Assembly (NCBI RefSeq): GCF_014695375.1
Contig: NZ_JACJOG010000011.1
Location: 1-58,938, forward strand
Reading direction: 5' to 3'
Origin: Coleofasciculus sp. FACHB-T130
GTDB lineage: Bacteria > Cyanobacteriota > Cyanobacteriia > Cyanobacteriales > FACHB-T130
DNA: 58,938 bases
Below, piece by piece: positions 8,803 to 17,539 of this stretch. Each line of letters starts with the position of its first letter. The stretch's first letter is position 1. Under the pieces are notes generated by a model. That model made no database searches. It had not been told where the DNA came from and saw only the letters and a program-made list of their open reading frames with translations. The position numbers were made by a program, and so were the translations under genes.

Positions 8803-9951
8803 ATGACCCTAACCTCCTCAATTAACAACACAACTCGGTTGCAACTCGCCCCTCTAGAAATCCCGACTCGTTTGCTGCTGGGTCCAGGCCCATCCAATGC
8901 CCATCCTGCTGTCCTTCAGGCGATGAATACCCCTCCGGTGGGGCACCTCGATCCAGCATTTCTGGCACTGATGGACGAAATTCAGATGTTGCTGCGCTAT
9001 GTTTGGCAGACAGAAAACCCCCTCACCATTGCAGTCAGCGGGACGGGAACGGCAGCAATGGAAGCAACCATTGCCAACGTCACCGAACCCGGAGATGTGG
9101 TTCTAGTGGGCGTTAGCGGGTACTTTGGCAACCGCCTCGTGGATATGGCAGGACGATATGGTGCGGATGTGCGAACGATTACCAAACCTTGGGGGCAAGT
9201 GTTCCCCATAGACGAACTCCGAACCGCCTTAGAAACTCATCGCCCAGCGATTCTGGCTTTAGTCCATGCCGAGACCTCCACGGGGGCACGCCAACCCTTG
9301 GAAGGAGTCGGCGACCTCTGCCGTGAATTTGACTGTCTGCTATTAGTGGATAGTGTTACCAGTCTGGGGGGCGTCCCCTTGTTTCTGGATGAGTGGAAGG
9401 TTGACTTAGCTTATAGCTGTAGCCAGAAAGGATTAGGTTGTCCTCCCGGTGCTTCGCCGTTTACGATGAGTCCTCGTGCAATTGAGAAATTGCAACAACG
9501 TGGCACGAAGGTGGCTAACTGGTATTTAGATATGACGTTGTTGAGTAAGTATTGGGGTAAGGAACGCACCTATCACCACACTGCTCCAATTAACTTGTAC
9601 TATGCTCTGCGGGAAGCGTTGCGTTTGATTGCAGAAGAAGGAATCGAAAATAGCTGGACGCGCCATCAAAAGAACGTCGAGTATCTCTGGGAAAGTTTAG
9701 AAAACTTAGGACTTACTATGCACGTTAAACGAGAGTTTCGCCTACCAACGCTAACCACTGTTTGCATTCCAGAGGGTGTGGATGGCAAAGCGATCGCGCG
9801 TCAGCTGCTCAACGAACACAATATCGAAATTGGGGGCGGACTGGGCGAACTCGCGGGTAAAGTCTGGCGTGTGGGTCTTATGGGATTCAACAGTCGTCCA
9901 GAGACTGTGGATCGCCTTGTGGAGGCATTAAAGCAGGTTTTACCTCATTAG
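8803..9951 (+). CDS. Class V pyridoxal-phosphate aminotransferase (alanine/serine-glyoxylate type)
   Basis: The 382-residue enzyme belongs to the class V aminotransferases closest to alanine-glyoxylate and serine-glyoxylate aminotransferase. It has LLLGPGPSNAHP at 24-35, VSGTGTAAMEA at 78-88, the cofactor Asp183 in LVDSVTSLGG, and the Schiff-base Lys209 in SCSQKGLGCPPG. Length and motif spacing are normal for the family. In cyanobacteria this enzyme disposes of glyoxylate from photorespiration, giving glycine. The gene stands alone; the start ATG at 8803 has no strong upstream AGGAG. Confidence 0.9.
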   Translation: MTLTSSINNTTRLQLAPLEIPTRLLLGPGPSNAHPAVLQAMNTPPVGHLDPAFLALMDEIQMLLRYVWQTENPLTIAVSGTGTAAMEATIANVTEPGDVVLVGVSGYFGNRLVDMAGRYGADVRTITKPWGQVFPIDELRTALETHRPAILALVHAETSTGARQPLEGVGDLCREFDCLLLVDSVTSLGGVPLFLDEWKVDLAYSCSQKGLGCPPGASPFTMSPRAIEKLQQRGTKVANWYLDMTLLSKYWGKERTYHHTAPINLYYALREALRLIAEEGIENSWTRHQKNVEYLWESLENLGLTMHVKREFRLPTLTTVCIPEGVDGKAIARQLLNEHNIEIGGGLGELAGKVWRVGLMGFNSRPETVDRLVEALKQVLPH

Positions 9952-9960
9952 TTGCGAATT

Positions 9961-10008
9961 TAGGGTGCTAAGAGAAACGCACCCTCCAAAAAGGCGATCG
10001 CGCTTTTT
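9961..10008 (+). terminator. Two adjacent hairpins after the aminotransferase gene
   Basis: The first hairpin pairs AGGGTGC (from about 9961) with GCACCCT (to about 9984). The second pairs AAAAAG with CTTTTT around a HIP1-type core (GGCGATCGCGC) and ends in a T run near 10003-10008. They lie just past the stop at 9951 and probably terminate that transcript. Confidence 0.5.
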
Positions 10009-10166
10009 GCCACTCTCTTGATAATCATCGTGCAACAAAATTTTACCTAAACCCCCTTTGCTGTCTTAACAGCTCCGATGAATGCGATCGCGCTTTTTCT
10101 CTAGTCTTCTGTACTGAGGGTGCGATCGCATCACTTACTAAGGTGGGCAAAAAGCCTATCCTGGCA

Positions 10167-10799
10167 CTACTCTCCTATCAGTCTCTTGTACTCTGTTTCT
10201 GCTTGTCTGTACGTTTCGCTTTCACCACTTTTGGCACCCCACAGAGCGTAAATAATTTGCTCTTTTGTAGAACCCATAGAACGCATAACATCGATACGTT
10301 CTTTTAAATCATCATTTTGAACTTTTATTTTCTCGTATGTATTCTTTGCCTCTTTTTCCCCACTACTACGAGCATTTTTTATTTCTTCTTTTGTAGCAGT
10401 CATGCCACTTTCAAAATAAAGTTCTGCTGCCTTACCCATTCCATAAGTCCAGCCAAAAACAAAGGCTGAACCGACAGCACCTCCTGCCCCTGGTAAACCA
10501 ATTTTGAAAAGAGCCAAGCAAGTTTGTTGACCTAACCATGCACCTCCAACAACTGCCACTACCTCTTTAGCAGCGTTCTCATCTAGCTTATAGCCATAGA
10601 TATTGCCTATAGCTCGAACCATCAGATACTGAACAGGCGTAATAGTAAAAATGTCTGCAAAAGGAATAGGAATTATAATAAGTCCACCTGCAAAAGTGGC
10701 GCATATGCTCCGAACTTCAGATGCCTTCTGCTTTCTGGCATTGTCGTCTAAATTTGAGAAGTCATCTGTAATATATTTCAAAATTTCATCAGGATTCAT
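10167..10799 (-). CDS. DUF697-domain protein
   Basis: The 210-residue protein contains a DUF697-like segment at about 35-130. It includes IIPIPFADIFTITPVQYLMV, IGNIYGYKL and a glycine-rich hydrophobic stretch (GLPGAGGAVGSAFVFGWTYG) that could be membrane-inserted. The C-terminal 70 residues are charged and helical (KEAKNTYEKIKVQNDDLKE…), probably a coiled coil. In other bacteria DUF697 is often fused to a GTPase domain; here it stands alone, with no GTPase next to it. The gene is more A/T-rich than its neighbours, and relics of a toxin-antitoxin pair lie just upstream, so acquisition by transfer is possible. Function is unknown. Confidence 0.75.
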   Translation of the reverse strand: MNPDEILKYITDDFSNLDDNARKQKASEVRSICATFAGGLIIIPIPFADIFTITPVQYLMVRAIGNIYGYKLDENAAKEVVAVVGGAWLGQQTCLALFKIGLPGAGGAVGSAFVFGWTYGMGKAAELYFESGMTATKEEIKNARSSGEKEAKNTYEKIKVQNDDLKERIDVMRSMGSTKEQIIYALWGAKSGESETYRQAETEYKRLIGE

Positions 10800-11020
10800 A
10801 ATAGATGTTTAAAGAATTATCTTAAAATTTTATACTTAAGACTTTTTTTGAAGCAACCGTAAAATTACCGAGACCCTTGCTTATAGATATTCCGGATACA
10901 AGCTTTAGGAAGTTTAATCATTTAAGTAACTTTAAAATACAACTCTGATAAAGCTTTTTCCTACTTTTCCAGATAATGCTTAAGTTTGTCTATTCGTGCC
11001 AAAATTAATAGTATTTGTTC
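10800..11020. other. A/T-rich intergenic region
   Basis: The stretch between the DUF697 gene and the toxin relic is markedly A/T-rich and has no ORF, repeat or hairpin that I can defend. It may contain decayed remains of the toxin gene whose N-terminus is at 11021-11098. Confidence 0.4.
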
Positions 11021-11098
11021 TCAAGGGTATTTTATTGCAACTAATAGTTGTTGCGTTCGCGCAATTAAAGTGACTTGGTATTTTACAACAGGCTCCAT
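11021..11098 (-). pseudogene. Truncated ParE/RelE-type toxin relic
   Basis: An ATG at 11098 lies two bases after the antitoxin stop codon, exactly where the toxin gene starts in Phd-ParE type modules. The 25-residue frame (KYQVTLIARTQQLLVAIK) resembles the N-terminal strand and helix of ParE/RelE toxins, then stops. A full toxin is about 90 residues, so the gene is truncated. No continuation was seen in other frames down to 10800. The call rests on position plus a short similarity. Confidence 0.45.
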
Positions 11099-11100
11099 TT

Positions 11101-11364
11101 TTAAATAGCCTTTAACTCTTCTAAGCTTATAGTTTCCCCTGTATCAGCTTGCTGGATACCCTCTTGCAACTGAATCATAAATTCTCGCTTGGACAATATC
11201 TCCATTTTTTTAACCAGAGATTCAAGCTGTTCAAAACTTAATGTAATTATCATAAGTTTGCCATTTTTAGTGATAATAGCTGGCTCACAAGCCAATTTAT
11301 CTGGCAATTCTAGCATTTGTTGTGCTTCCGTAATAGTCAGATATAGGGGTATATTTGCAGGAAT
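11101..11364 (-). CDS. Phd/YefM-type antitoxin, start codon apparently lost
   Basis: The frame encodes a typical cyanobacterial Phd/YefM antitoxin: IPLYLTITEAQQMLELPDKL, then EPAIITKNGKLMIITLSFEQ and a C-terminal GETISLEELKA. Homology begins upstream of the first ATG (11316). The in-frame codon where the family usually starts is ATT at 11362-11364, directly after a TAA stop. Either ATT (rare) or an internal codon is used, or the gene is dead. Together with the truncated toxin this looks like a decaying toxin-antitoxin module. A protein starting at the ATG of 11316 would be 71 residues and lack the N-terminal DNA-binding strand. Confidence 0.6.
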   Translation of the reverse strand: MPANIPLYLTITEAQQMLELPDKLACEPAIITKNGKLMIITLSFEQLESLVKKMEILSKREFMIQLQEGIQQADTGETISLEELKAI

Positions 11365-11600
11365 TTATTATATCTATATTAAGTTTAGTATAGCCCTACT
11401 TAAATAAGTATTGTCGGCAATGTTTACCATACAATGAAAAAGCGATCGCTTCCATTGCCGCCTCTTTAATTTGGCAATATAAAAATTGTTGTCGAGTTAC
11501 AATCTATTTTACCTAAACCTTTGGTCGCTATCGCTCTCTTTCTTTATCTCTTTTACAGTTATTGTGAGATAGGATGCCAGAAAGAGGGATAAAAAGAAAA

Positions 11601-13973
11601 ATGTCACAGCAGCAACTTCAATGGCAAATCCAGTCAACGGTTGAACCACCGGCGGGATTTATTGACGAAGTCAGACGCCACGCCCCAGGATTACCCGGAC
11701 ATTATGCCGCACAGCTGTTGTGGCAACGGGGGATTCGCGATATTGAACAATTGTCGGGGTTTTTAAATTCTCAGTTGTATCACCCGGCAAGTCCCTTTGA
11801 ATTTGGGCAGGAAATGCAATGGGCTGTGGAACGATTAATAAAAGCCCGTAACGCGGGGGAAAAAGTTGCCATTTGGGGAGATTTTGATGCTGATGGGATT
11901 ACTGCAACATCGGTTCTCTGGGATGGACTGGGACAGTTTTTTACCCAGCAGCAGCTAGTTTATTACATTCCCAATCGTTTAACGGAGTCTCATGGACTCA
12001 ATGAACGGGGAATTGACGCCCTTGCCCAGGATGGAACGAAGCTAATTGTAACTTGCGACACTGGCAGCACAAATCTGAAGGAAATTGAATATGCCCATCA
12101 ACTAGGGATTGATGTAATTGTCACGGATCACCACACCCTGCCAGAGGAACGTCCAGCGTTGACAGCTATCATCAACCCCCGCTATTTATCCAAAGATCAT
12201 CCGATGTTTCACCTTTCGGGTGTGGCAGTTGCCTATAAGTTAGTAGAAGCACTTTATGAAACTTTGCCGGATGTTCCCCAACAGCCGTTAGAAGATTTAT
12301 TGGATTTAGTGGCAATTGGTTTAATTGCCGATTTAGTGCAGTTAAGCGGTGATTGTCGCTACCTGGCACAGCGAGGAATTTCAGTGCTGCAACAGCAAAC
12401 TAAAAAGCGGAATCGTCCTGGGGTTGCTCGTCTATTAGAATTGTGTCAGAAAAGTGGCGATCGCCCAACGGACATTTCTTTCGGTCTTGGCCCTAGAATT
12501 AACGCTGTTAGCCGCATTCAAGGCGATGCTTCCTTCTGTGTGGAGTTACTTACCAGCCGCGATGAGAAGCGCTGTCAGCAGTTGGCATTAGAAACAGAAT
12601 TAGCCAATGCCCGTCGCAAGTCGTTGCAAAAAGATGTCGCCGCTGAAGTTAATAAAAAATTAAGCCAGCTGGACTTATCAACGACTAGCGTGATTGTTCT
12701 TTGCGATACGCAATGGCCTGTCGGTGTCTTGGGTTTAGTGGCGGGGCAAGTGGCGCAGGAAACAGGGCGTCCTACGATTTTGTTGAGTACAGAGGGCGAC
12801 TTGAGTGAAAACGCTTTAGCACGCGGTTCCGCCCGTTCTGTGAATCAAGTCGATCTTTACCAGTTGGTGAAAGCGCAAGAACACCTCTTACATCGATTTG
12901 GCGGTCATCCCTTTGCCGCTGGGTTGAGTCTCCCAGTTGATAAGATTCCCCTGTTTACAGAAGCTGTTAACCAGCAATTGCGAGCTTCTGTGGGCACCCC
13001 AGATGGGACACCTTTAGCGCCGATTGTGCAGGCAGATTTGGTGTGTACGGTCAGTGAATTAGGAAGAGATTTATTTTGGGAACTGAAACTATTAGAACCC
13101 TGCGGAATGGGCAATTCAGCACCAAAATTGCTCATTCAAAATTGCTGGTTTGAAAATAGTTGGAATAGCAATACTCAGGACTTAAAAGGCGCAAAAGTTC
13201 AATATATCAAAACTACTTTTAAAATTCGGGATAACTCTTGCGAAACTGGGTTTTCCGGAATCTGGTGGGGACATTATAAGGAAGAGCTACCCCAAGGTAG
13301 ATGCGATGCAATTGTCGAGCTTGATTTTAATAGCTACGAAAATCCTAATAAAGGGATTAGACCTCACTATGAAGTGCGGATAATTGCCGTGCGTTCTTTA
13401 GAACAGCCGCAGCAGTTAGGCACTCCGAACCAGATAGACTGGATTTTAGACTGTCGTGAGGAGTCCGCACTTGCTACTGCTGCGCTATCAGTTCTGCCAG
13501 TTCGAGAGTGCCCCAGTAGCTGGGATGAGCTGCAAGTGTGGTTCAGGCGGGCAATTCAGGCAAATCAAACCCTCGCGATCGCGTATCCTCCCCCAGAACC
13601 CGTTCCCCCCAGCCAAATCTGGCTGCAACTGTTAGGAATTGCCAAATACCTCAGTCGCACGGGTCAAGAGGCGACGTATACTCAACTGCACCAAAAGCTG
13701 GGAATTAGCGATCGCACTCTCCAACTCGGATTAGAAGCCATCTCTCATCTCGGCTTCCATGTTAAACAACTCGACTGGATGGTTCAAATTACTTGGCATT
13801 CCCAGGAAGATGCCGGTCATTCTGATTTAGGGAACGCACAATTACCGAAAGCAGAGACAGCCATTGAACAATTTATCGCAGCAGTTCAAGAAGAACAATT
13901 TCGCCAAAGGTACTTCTATGAAATTCCCTTGTCTACCATTCGAGCAATGGCTGCTCAAACTGCGGTTTATTAA
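11601..13973 (+). CDS. recJ: Single-stranded-DNA-specific exonuclease RecJ
   Basis: The 790-residue protein is RecJ, the 5'-3' single-strand exonuclease of recombinational and mismatch repair. It shows DHH-family motif I DFDADG at 94-99, CDTGS, motif III TDHH at 175-178, then the GLGPRINAVSRI and GGHPFAAGLS (DHHA1) blocks. A C-terminal extension of about 200 residues past the core is common in cyanobacterial RecJ. I chose the ATG at 11601, preceded by AGAGGGA at about 12 bases; an upstream in-frame ATG at 11574 has no spaced ribosome-binding site but is possible (799 residues). It converges on the DUF218 gene across a HIP1-containing hairpin. Confidence 0.95.
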   Translation: MSQQQLQWQIQSTVEPPAGFIDEVRRHAPGLPGHYAAQLLWQRGIRDIEQLSGFLNSQLYHPASPFEFGQEMQWAVERLIKARNAGEKVAIWGDFDADGITATSVLWDGLGQFFTQQQLVYYIPNRLTESHGLNERGIDALAQDGTKLIVTCDTGSTNLKEIEYAHQLGIDVIVTDHHTLPEERPALTAIINPRYLSKDHPMFHLSGVAVAYKLVEALYETLPDVPQQPLEDLLDLVAIGLIADLVQLSGDCRYLAQRGISVLQQQTKKRNRPGVARLLELCQKSGDRPTDISFGLGPRINAVSRIQGDASFCVELLTSRDEKRCQQLALETELANARRKSLQKDVAAEVNKKLSQLDLSTTSVIVLCDTQWPVGVLGLVAGQVAQETGRPTILLSTEGDLSENALARGSARSVNQVDLYQLVKAQEHLLHRFGGHPFAAGLSLPVDKIPLFTEAVNQQLRASVGTPDGTPLAPIVQADLVCTVSELGRDLFWELKLLEPCGMGNSAPKLLIQNCWFENSWNSNTQDLKGAKVQYIKTTFKIRDNSCETGFSGIWWGHYKEELPQGRCDAIVELDFNSYENPNKGIRPHYEVRIIAVRSLEQPQQLGTPNQIDWILDCREESALATAALSVLPVRECPSSWDELQVWFRRAIQANQTLAIAYPPPEPVPPSQIWLQLLGIAKYLSRTGQEATYTQLHQKLGISDRTLQLGLEAISHLGFHVKQLDWMVQITWHSQEDAGHSDLGNAQLPKAETAIEQFIAAVQEEQFRQRYFYEIPLSTIRAMAAQTAVY

Positions 13974-13978
13974 AAAAT

Positions 13979-14030
13979 GAGTCGGCGATCGCATTTGTTA
14001 CGGCTGGGTAAGAGAATGCGATCGCGACTC
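13979..14030. terminator. Hairpin with HIP1 sequence in both arms, between convergent genes
   Basis: GAGTCGGCGATCGCATT at 13979-13995 pairs with AATGCGATCGCGACTC at 14015-14030 with one bulged base. It sits between the recJ stop and the end of the DUF218 gene, and is a likely bidirectional terminator made from two HIP1 sites. Confidence 0.6.
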
Positions 14031-14031
14031 G

Positions 14032-14745
14032 CTACTGAATATTCCCCTGGTGTTCGCACTTAAAACCCCGCTGACGCCAATCTTTTATATCTACATCCTT
14101 CAGGGGAATTAATTTTGAACATTTAGGCTGATAAACCTGACTCACCATTGCCCACAACAAACTACGAGATAAGTCCAATCCTGTCTTGAAAGAGGATTCT
14201 CGATTGCCAGGAATGCCTTGTTCGGGAACAATCTCTGGCTCTACCCAAATGCCTTGAGCGCCCATGAGAATCTGTGCTAGCCACTTAGCTCGTGGTAGAT
14301 GGGTACCGGAAGTAATTAGTTTGACTTTTTTTACTCCCCATTCGCGTAGAATCGGCACACTATAGTAGAAGTTACCAAAGGTGGAGTCTGCACACTTTTC
14401 TAACCAAACTCGCTCTATGGGAGCATTTTCCCGTTGAAAAATTAGCAAAATGCACGGTTCGGGAGAACCTTGAGAAATTAATATGCGGGTTTGCGGGTAT
14501 TCTTTTGCAAGCTGAGCTACGTATATTTCTCTACGAATACTACCTCCTAAAACCAAATAGGCATCTACTGGACCGGACGCCGCAGAGCGCAAAGTTAGCA
14601 TAATAGTTAATAACCATGTCCCCAAGATGACGCTAAAGATAGCGATCCCTGGTGTTAGAAGTTGTCGCCATCTTCTGAAACCAGCCCGCCTAGATAAGTT
14701 GATGCGATCGCGCACAGTTGAACTACCTCTGCGTTTTCCGGGCAT
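14032..14745 (-). CDS. DUF218 (YdcF/SanA/ElyC-type) membrane-anchored protein
   Basis: The 237-residue protein has a basic N-terminus, one membrane helix at about 32-52, then a DUF218 domain: DAYLVLGGSIRREIYVAQLAKEY, ILISQGS, STFGNFYYSVPILREWGVKKV, LITSGTHLPRAKWLAQIL. YdcF/ElyC-like proteins are linked to envelope polysaccharide or lipid-carrier metabolism in other bacteria; the substrate is unknown here. The domain most likely faces the periplasm. It converges with recJ. Confidence 0.85.
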   Translation of the reverse strand: MPGKRRGSSTVRDRINLSRRAGFRRWRQLLTPGIAIFSVILGTWLLTIMLTLRSAASGPVDAYLVLGGSIRREIYVAQLAKEYPQTRILISQGSPEPCILLIFQRENAPIERVWLEKCADSTFGNFYYSVPILREWGVKKVKLITSGTHLPRAKWLAQILMGAQGIWVEPEIVPEQGIPGNRESSFKTGLDLSRSLLWAMVSQVYQPKCSKLIPLKDVDIKDWRQRGFKCEHQGNIQ

Positions 14746-15037
14746 TTTGAGAATTTGAAGGGTATTTAGCCGATGCTTAACACTACTTTAGCTAGCCAAG
14801 CGATTTTGTTGTTCTTTTACTCTGGCGGCGATTACACTTAGGTAGACAAAAATTTGCAGGGGAGTCTAGCTAAATTAGACTGTTATCCTTGTTACAGAGA
14901 CGAATAAGGAGGACACTGGGCGAACTGGCACAAAATTGATGCAGCCTGGTTAATTAACCTGAGTATCTTAGAAATAGTTCGTTTCAGGCGTCACGCGGTA
15001 TCTACACATTAAACCCCACCCGTTCGAGCCACCGTTC

Positions 15038-16345
15038 ATGAATCCATCCCCAAAAAACTTTTCCTTGCTCCATGTTGCTCTCTTTGGTGGAGCGATCGCT
15101 ACGACAGCAGCTTTATCTTTCTTTGGCTCCTCCGTTCGCGCTGCTCTACAGGAAAGTCCAAAATCAGTCGTCGATGAGGCATGGCAAATTGTCAACCGCG
15201 AGTATGTTGATGGCACCTTTAATCAGGTGGATTGGCAAGCAAAGCGGCAACAGCTGTTGAACAAAAACTATAATTCCCGTGAAGATGCCTATAAGGCGAT
15301 TCGGGAAGCATTGGAAACCTTAGGCGATCCCTACACCCGCTTTTTAGATCCTAAACAGTACCAAGCCCTCACCAGTCAAACTTCCGGCGAACTTTCTGGC
15401 GTCGGCTTGCGCTTGGAACTGAACGAAAAGACTCAGGTTCTTACCGTCGTAGAACCCATTGAGAATTCCCCAGCAGTGAGAGCGGGACTTCAGACTGGGG
15501 ACAAGATTTTGACAATTGATGGCAAAGCCACAAAAGGGATGAGTGTGGAAGCCGCCGCTAACCTGATTCGGGGTGAGGTGGGGACGAAAGTAAAGCTTAA
15601 GCTGTCACGAGACGGAAAAGGCGACTTTGATGTGACATTGACCAGAGCGCAGATTGAAATAGCAGCCGTCCGTCAGTCGGTCAAGCAGGAAGGCAAGTTG
15701 CGCGTTGGCTATATCCGTCTGAATGAATTTAGCGCTCACTCAGCAGAGCAGATGCGCCGCGCTATCCAATCCCTGAATAACGACAAAGTAGATGCTTTTG
15801 TATTGGATTTGCGGGGAAATCCGGGTGGATTATTGCACGCGAGTGTGGAAATTGCCCGGATGTGGATGGACAAAGGTGCTATCGTCCGTACCGTAGACCG
15901 CAAGGGAGACAACGAAGAATTTGCGACAAATCGCACGGCGCTGACACAGTTGCCTTTGGCTGTGCTGGTAGATGGCAACTCGGCAAGCGCCAGCGAGATT
16001 CTCTCAGGTGCGTTGAAGGATAATGGTCGAGCCACAATTATTGGCTCTCAAACCTTTGGCAAAGCGTTAGTGCAGTCGGTACATTCTCTCTCCGATGGTT
16101 CGGGTTTAGCGGTCACGATTGCCCACTACTACACGCCCCTAGGAACGGATATCAGCCACAAGGGGGTGACTCCGGATATCAAGATTGACCTGAACGACGA
16201 TCAGCGAAAGCGTCTGGGGACGAATCCATCACTGGTGGGAACTCAGCAAGATCCCCAATATGCTCGCGCGATCGCAGCTTTGGAAAACACCCGCCTTGCC
16301 CAACCCAATAAACCTCAACGGACCCGACCGATTAGCGTCCGTTAA
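15038..16345 (+). CDS. S41-family C-terminal processing peptidase (CtpA/CtpB type)
   Basis: The 435-residue protease has an N-terminal signal peptide or anchor (hydrophobic 10-35), a PDZ domain at about 115-205 (SGVGLRLE, AVRAGLQTGDKILTIDG) and an S41 serine-lysine catalytic core. The likely pair is Ser317 in GNSASASEILSGAL and Lys342 in GSQTFGKALVQ, spaced 25 residues as in E. coli Prc. One member of this family matures the D1 protein PsbA of photosystem II in cyanobacteria; which paralogue this is cannot be told from the sequence alone. It acts in the lumen or periplasm. A long upstream region separates it from the divergent DUF218 gene. Start ATG at 15038. Confidence 0.93.
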   Translation: MNPSPKNFSLLHVALFGGAIATTAALSFFGSSVRAALQESPKSVVDEAWQIVNREYVDGTFNQVDWQAKRQQLLNKNYNSREDAYKAIREALETLGDPYTRFLDPKQYQALTSQTSGELSGVGLRLELNEKTQVLTVVEPIENSPAVRAGLQTGDKILTIDGKATKGMSVEAAANLIRGEVGTKVKLKLSRDGKGDFDVTLTRAQIEIAAVRQSVKQEGKLRVGYIRLNEFSAHSAEQMRRAIQSLNNDKVDAFVLDLRGNPGGLLHASVEIARMWMDKGAIVRTVDRKGDNEEFATNRTALTQLPLAVLVDGNSASASEILSGALKDNGRATIIGSQTFGKALVQSVHSLSDGSGLAVTIAHYYTPLGTDISHKGVTPDIKIDLNDDQRKRLGTNPSLVGTQQDPQYARAIAALENTRLAQPNKPQRTRPISVR

Positions 16346-16352
16346 GAGCAAA

Positions 16353-16500
16353 GGAAGTGAGGACTGAAGAGTGAGGACTGAGGGTTGAGGACTGAGGACT
16401 GAGGAAAAGAGGAAGAAGTAAGAAGAAACTGGAGAAAAATTGACTGCTTTTAAATATTTCTTTTCTTCTAGCCCAGTCCTCAATCCTCAGTCCTTTTTTG
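16353..16500. repeat. Heptamer tandem repeats (TGAGGAC and complement)
   Basis: The copies at 16360-16405 read GAGGACTGAG over and over on the plus strand, and the copies at 16470-16495 read CAGTCCTCA, so the two groups are inverted relative to each other. The pair could form a hairpin at the end of the protease gene. The family recurs at 16920-17035 and 38100-38210. Confidence 0.75.
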
Positions 16501-16875
16501 TTGGTATTTTTGTTTCTCAACGGCAGCGCGAAGACCGCCTGTAATTCGAGCAACTTCTTGTGCCTGTGTTAAAAGCTGGTTGAATTCAGTCTGCTTGAGA
16601 TAACCAATATCAAAGGCGACATAGAGTTGAGAACGAAGTTCGGCACAAGAAGATTTGGCGATAGAAAGAAACTGATGAAACTCTGCCCGACCACCTCGCT
16701 CGAAGCCTTCTGCAATATTAGACATTATGGAGACTGCTGCTGGTTGAATTTGCCTAGAAAGCCCAAAGTCTTTTGCAAAATCACCCTGTTGAGTGACTTG
16801 ATAAATTGATTTTGTAAGGATTCTAGCTTTTTGCCAAGCAATCAAATCTTCAAATCGCTCTACTCTATCTTTCAC
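16480..16875 (-). CDS. Four-helix-bundle (S23/IVS-type) protein
   Basis: The 131-residue product matches the TIGR02436/S23 four-helix-bundle family: [11 protein letters not shown] near the start, [26 protein letters not shown] at 39-62 and [19 protein letters not shown]. Homologues include proteins encoded in 23S rRNA intervening sequences and the Avd accessory protein of diversity-generating retroelements. No reverse transcriptase or variable repeat is nearby, so a retroelement role is not supported. The start is a GTG at 16875 with GGGGATAGG upstream. Heptamer repeats flank the gene on both sides, which suggests mobility as a unit. Confidence 0.8.
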   Translation of the reverse strand: MKDRVERFEDLIAWQKARILTKSIYQVTQQGDFAKDFGLSRQIQPAAVSIMSNIAEGFERGGRAEFHQFLSIAKSSCAELRSQLYVAFDIGYLKQTEFNQLLTQAQEVARITGGLRAAVEKQKYQQKRTED

Positions 16876-16914
16876 TCGCCTATCCCCCTCTATTTCTCAC
16901 TGACTCGCCTGTAA

Positions 16915-17035
16915 GACGCCTTCACTCCTGACTCTTGACTCCTGATTCCTGGCTCTTGACTCCTGATTCCTGACTCCTAACTCTTCACTTCTCAGTCCTC
17001 AGCCCTCAGTCCTCAGTCCTAACTCTTCACTCCTC
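16915..17035. repeat. Heptamer-type repeat tract (GACTCCT / CAGTCCTC)
   Basis: A run of variants of GACTCCTGA and CAGTCCTCAG fills the gap between the four-helix-bundle gene and moaB and reaches into the last codons of moaB. The unit is 7 bp and imperfect. There are no unique spacers, so it is not a CRISPR array. Confidence 0.8.
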
Positions 17036-17539
17036 ACTTTTCTGTAGCTGGCTAACTAAGTGAACAATTTCTGGCAAAATTAGCTGTTGGATGGCAAGTT
17101 TAACGGCATTGGTAGAACCGGGGATGGAAAATACCAATTTGGTTTGATAGACACCGGCAACGGCGCGAGATGCGATCGCCCGCGAGCCAATTTCTTGATA
17201 ACTGAGAAACCGGAACAATTCGCCAAATCCAGGCAAGATTTTTGAGAGCAAGCTTTCTAGAGCGTCGTAGGTGGTATCTCTCGGCGCGATGCCAGTGCCT
17301 CCATTGAAGATCAAAGCATCCAGATCCGGGCGTTGGGCGAGTGCTTGCAGCTGCGCCCGAATCTCCTCCGGTTCATCTTTGAGAATGGCGTACTCTGAGA
17401 CCGCATGACCGGCATCTCGGAGTAACTGTTTAATCAATTGACCGCTTTTGTCGGTTTCGGGCGATCGCGTATCGCTAACAGTGATAACAGCGCAAGTCAC
17501 TGTCATCCTCTCCGGGTCTGGGTGAGGTAGATTGGTCAT
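17027..17539 (-). CDS. moaB: Molybdenum cofactor biosynthesis protein MoaB/MogA
   Basis: The 170-residue protein is a MoaB/Mog domain: VITVSDTRSPETDKSGQ at about 19-35, then the substrate-loop motifs LIFNGGTGIAPRDTT at about 77-91, EIGSRAIASRAVAGV and VFSIPGSTNAVKLA. It adenylylates molybdopterin before metal insertion. The domain is complete and of normal length. Together with the ModC-like ATPase at 3054 it hints at molybdenum use, but the two are not in one operon. Start ATG at 17539. Confidence 0.92.
   Translation of the reverse strand: MTNLPHPDPERMTVTCAVITVSDTRSPETDKSGQLIKQLLRDAGHAVSEYAILKDEPEEIRAQLQALAQRPDLDALIFNGGTGIAPRDTTYDALESLLSKILPGFGELFRFLSYQEIGSRAIASRAVAGVYQTKLVFSIPGSTNAVKLAIQQLILPEIVHLVSQLQKSEE

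Noticed and set aside
11316-11364. A frameshift in the antitoxin gene
   Set aside because: On rereading, GCA CAA CAA ATG is in frame with the upstream codons, so only the start codon is unusual.
16480-16875. Part of a diversity-generating retroelement (Avd)
   Set aside because: No reverse transcriptase, template repeat or variable repeat lies within reach; only the protein family is shared.
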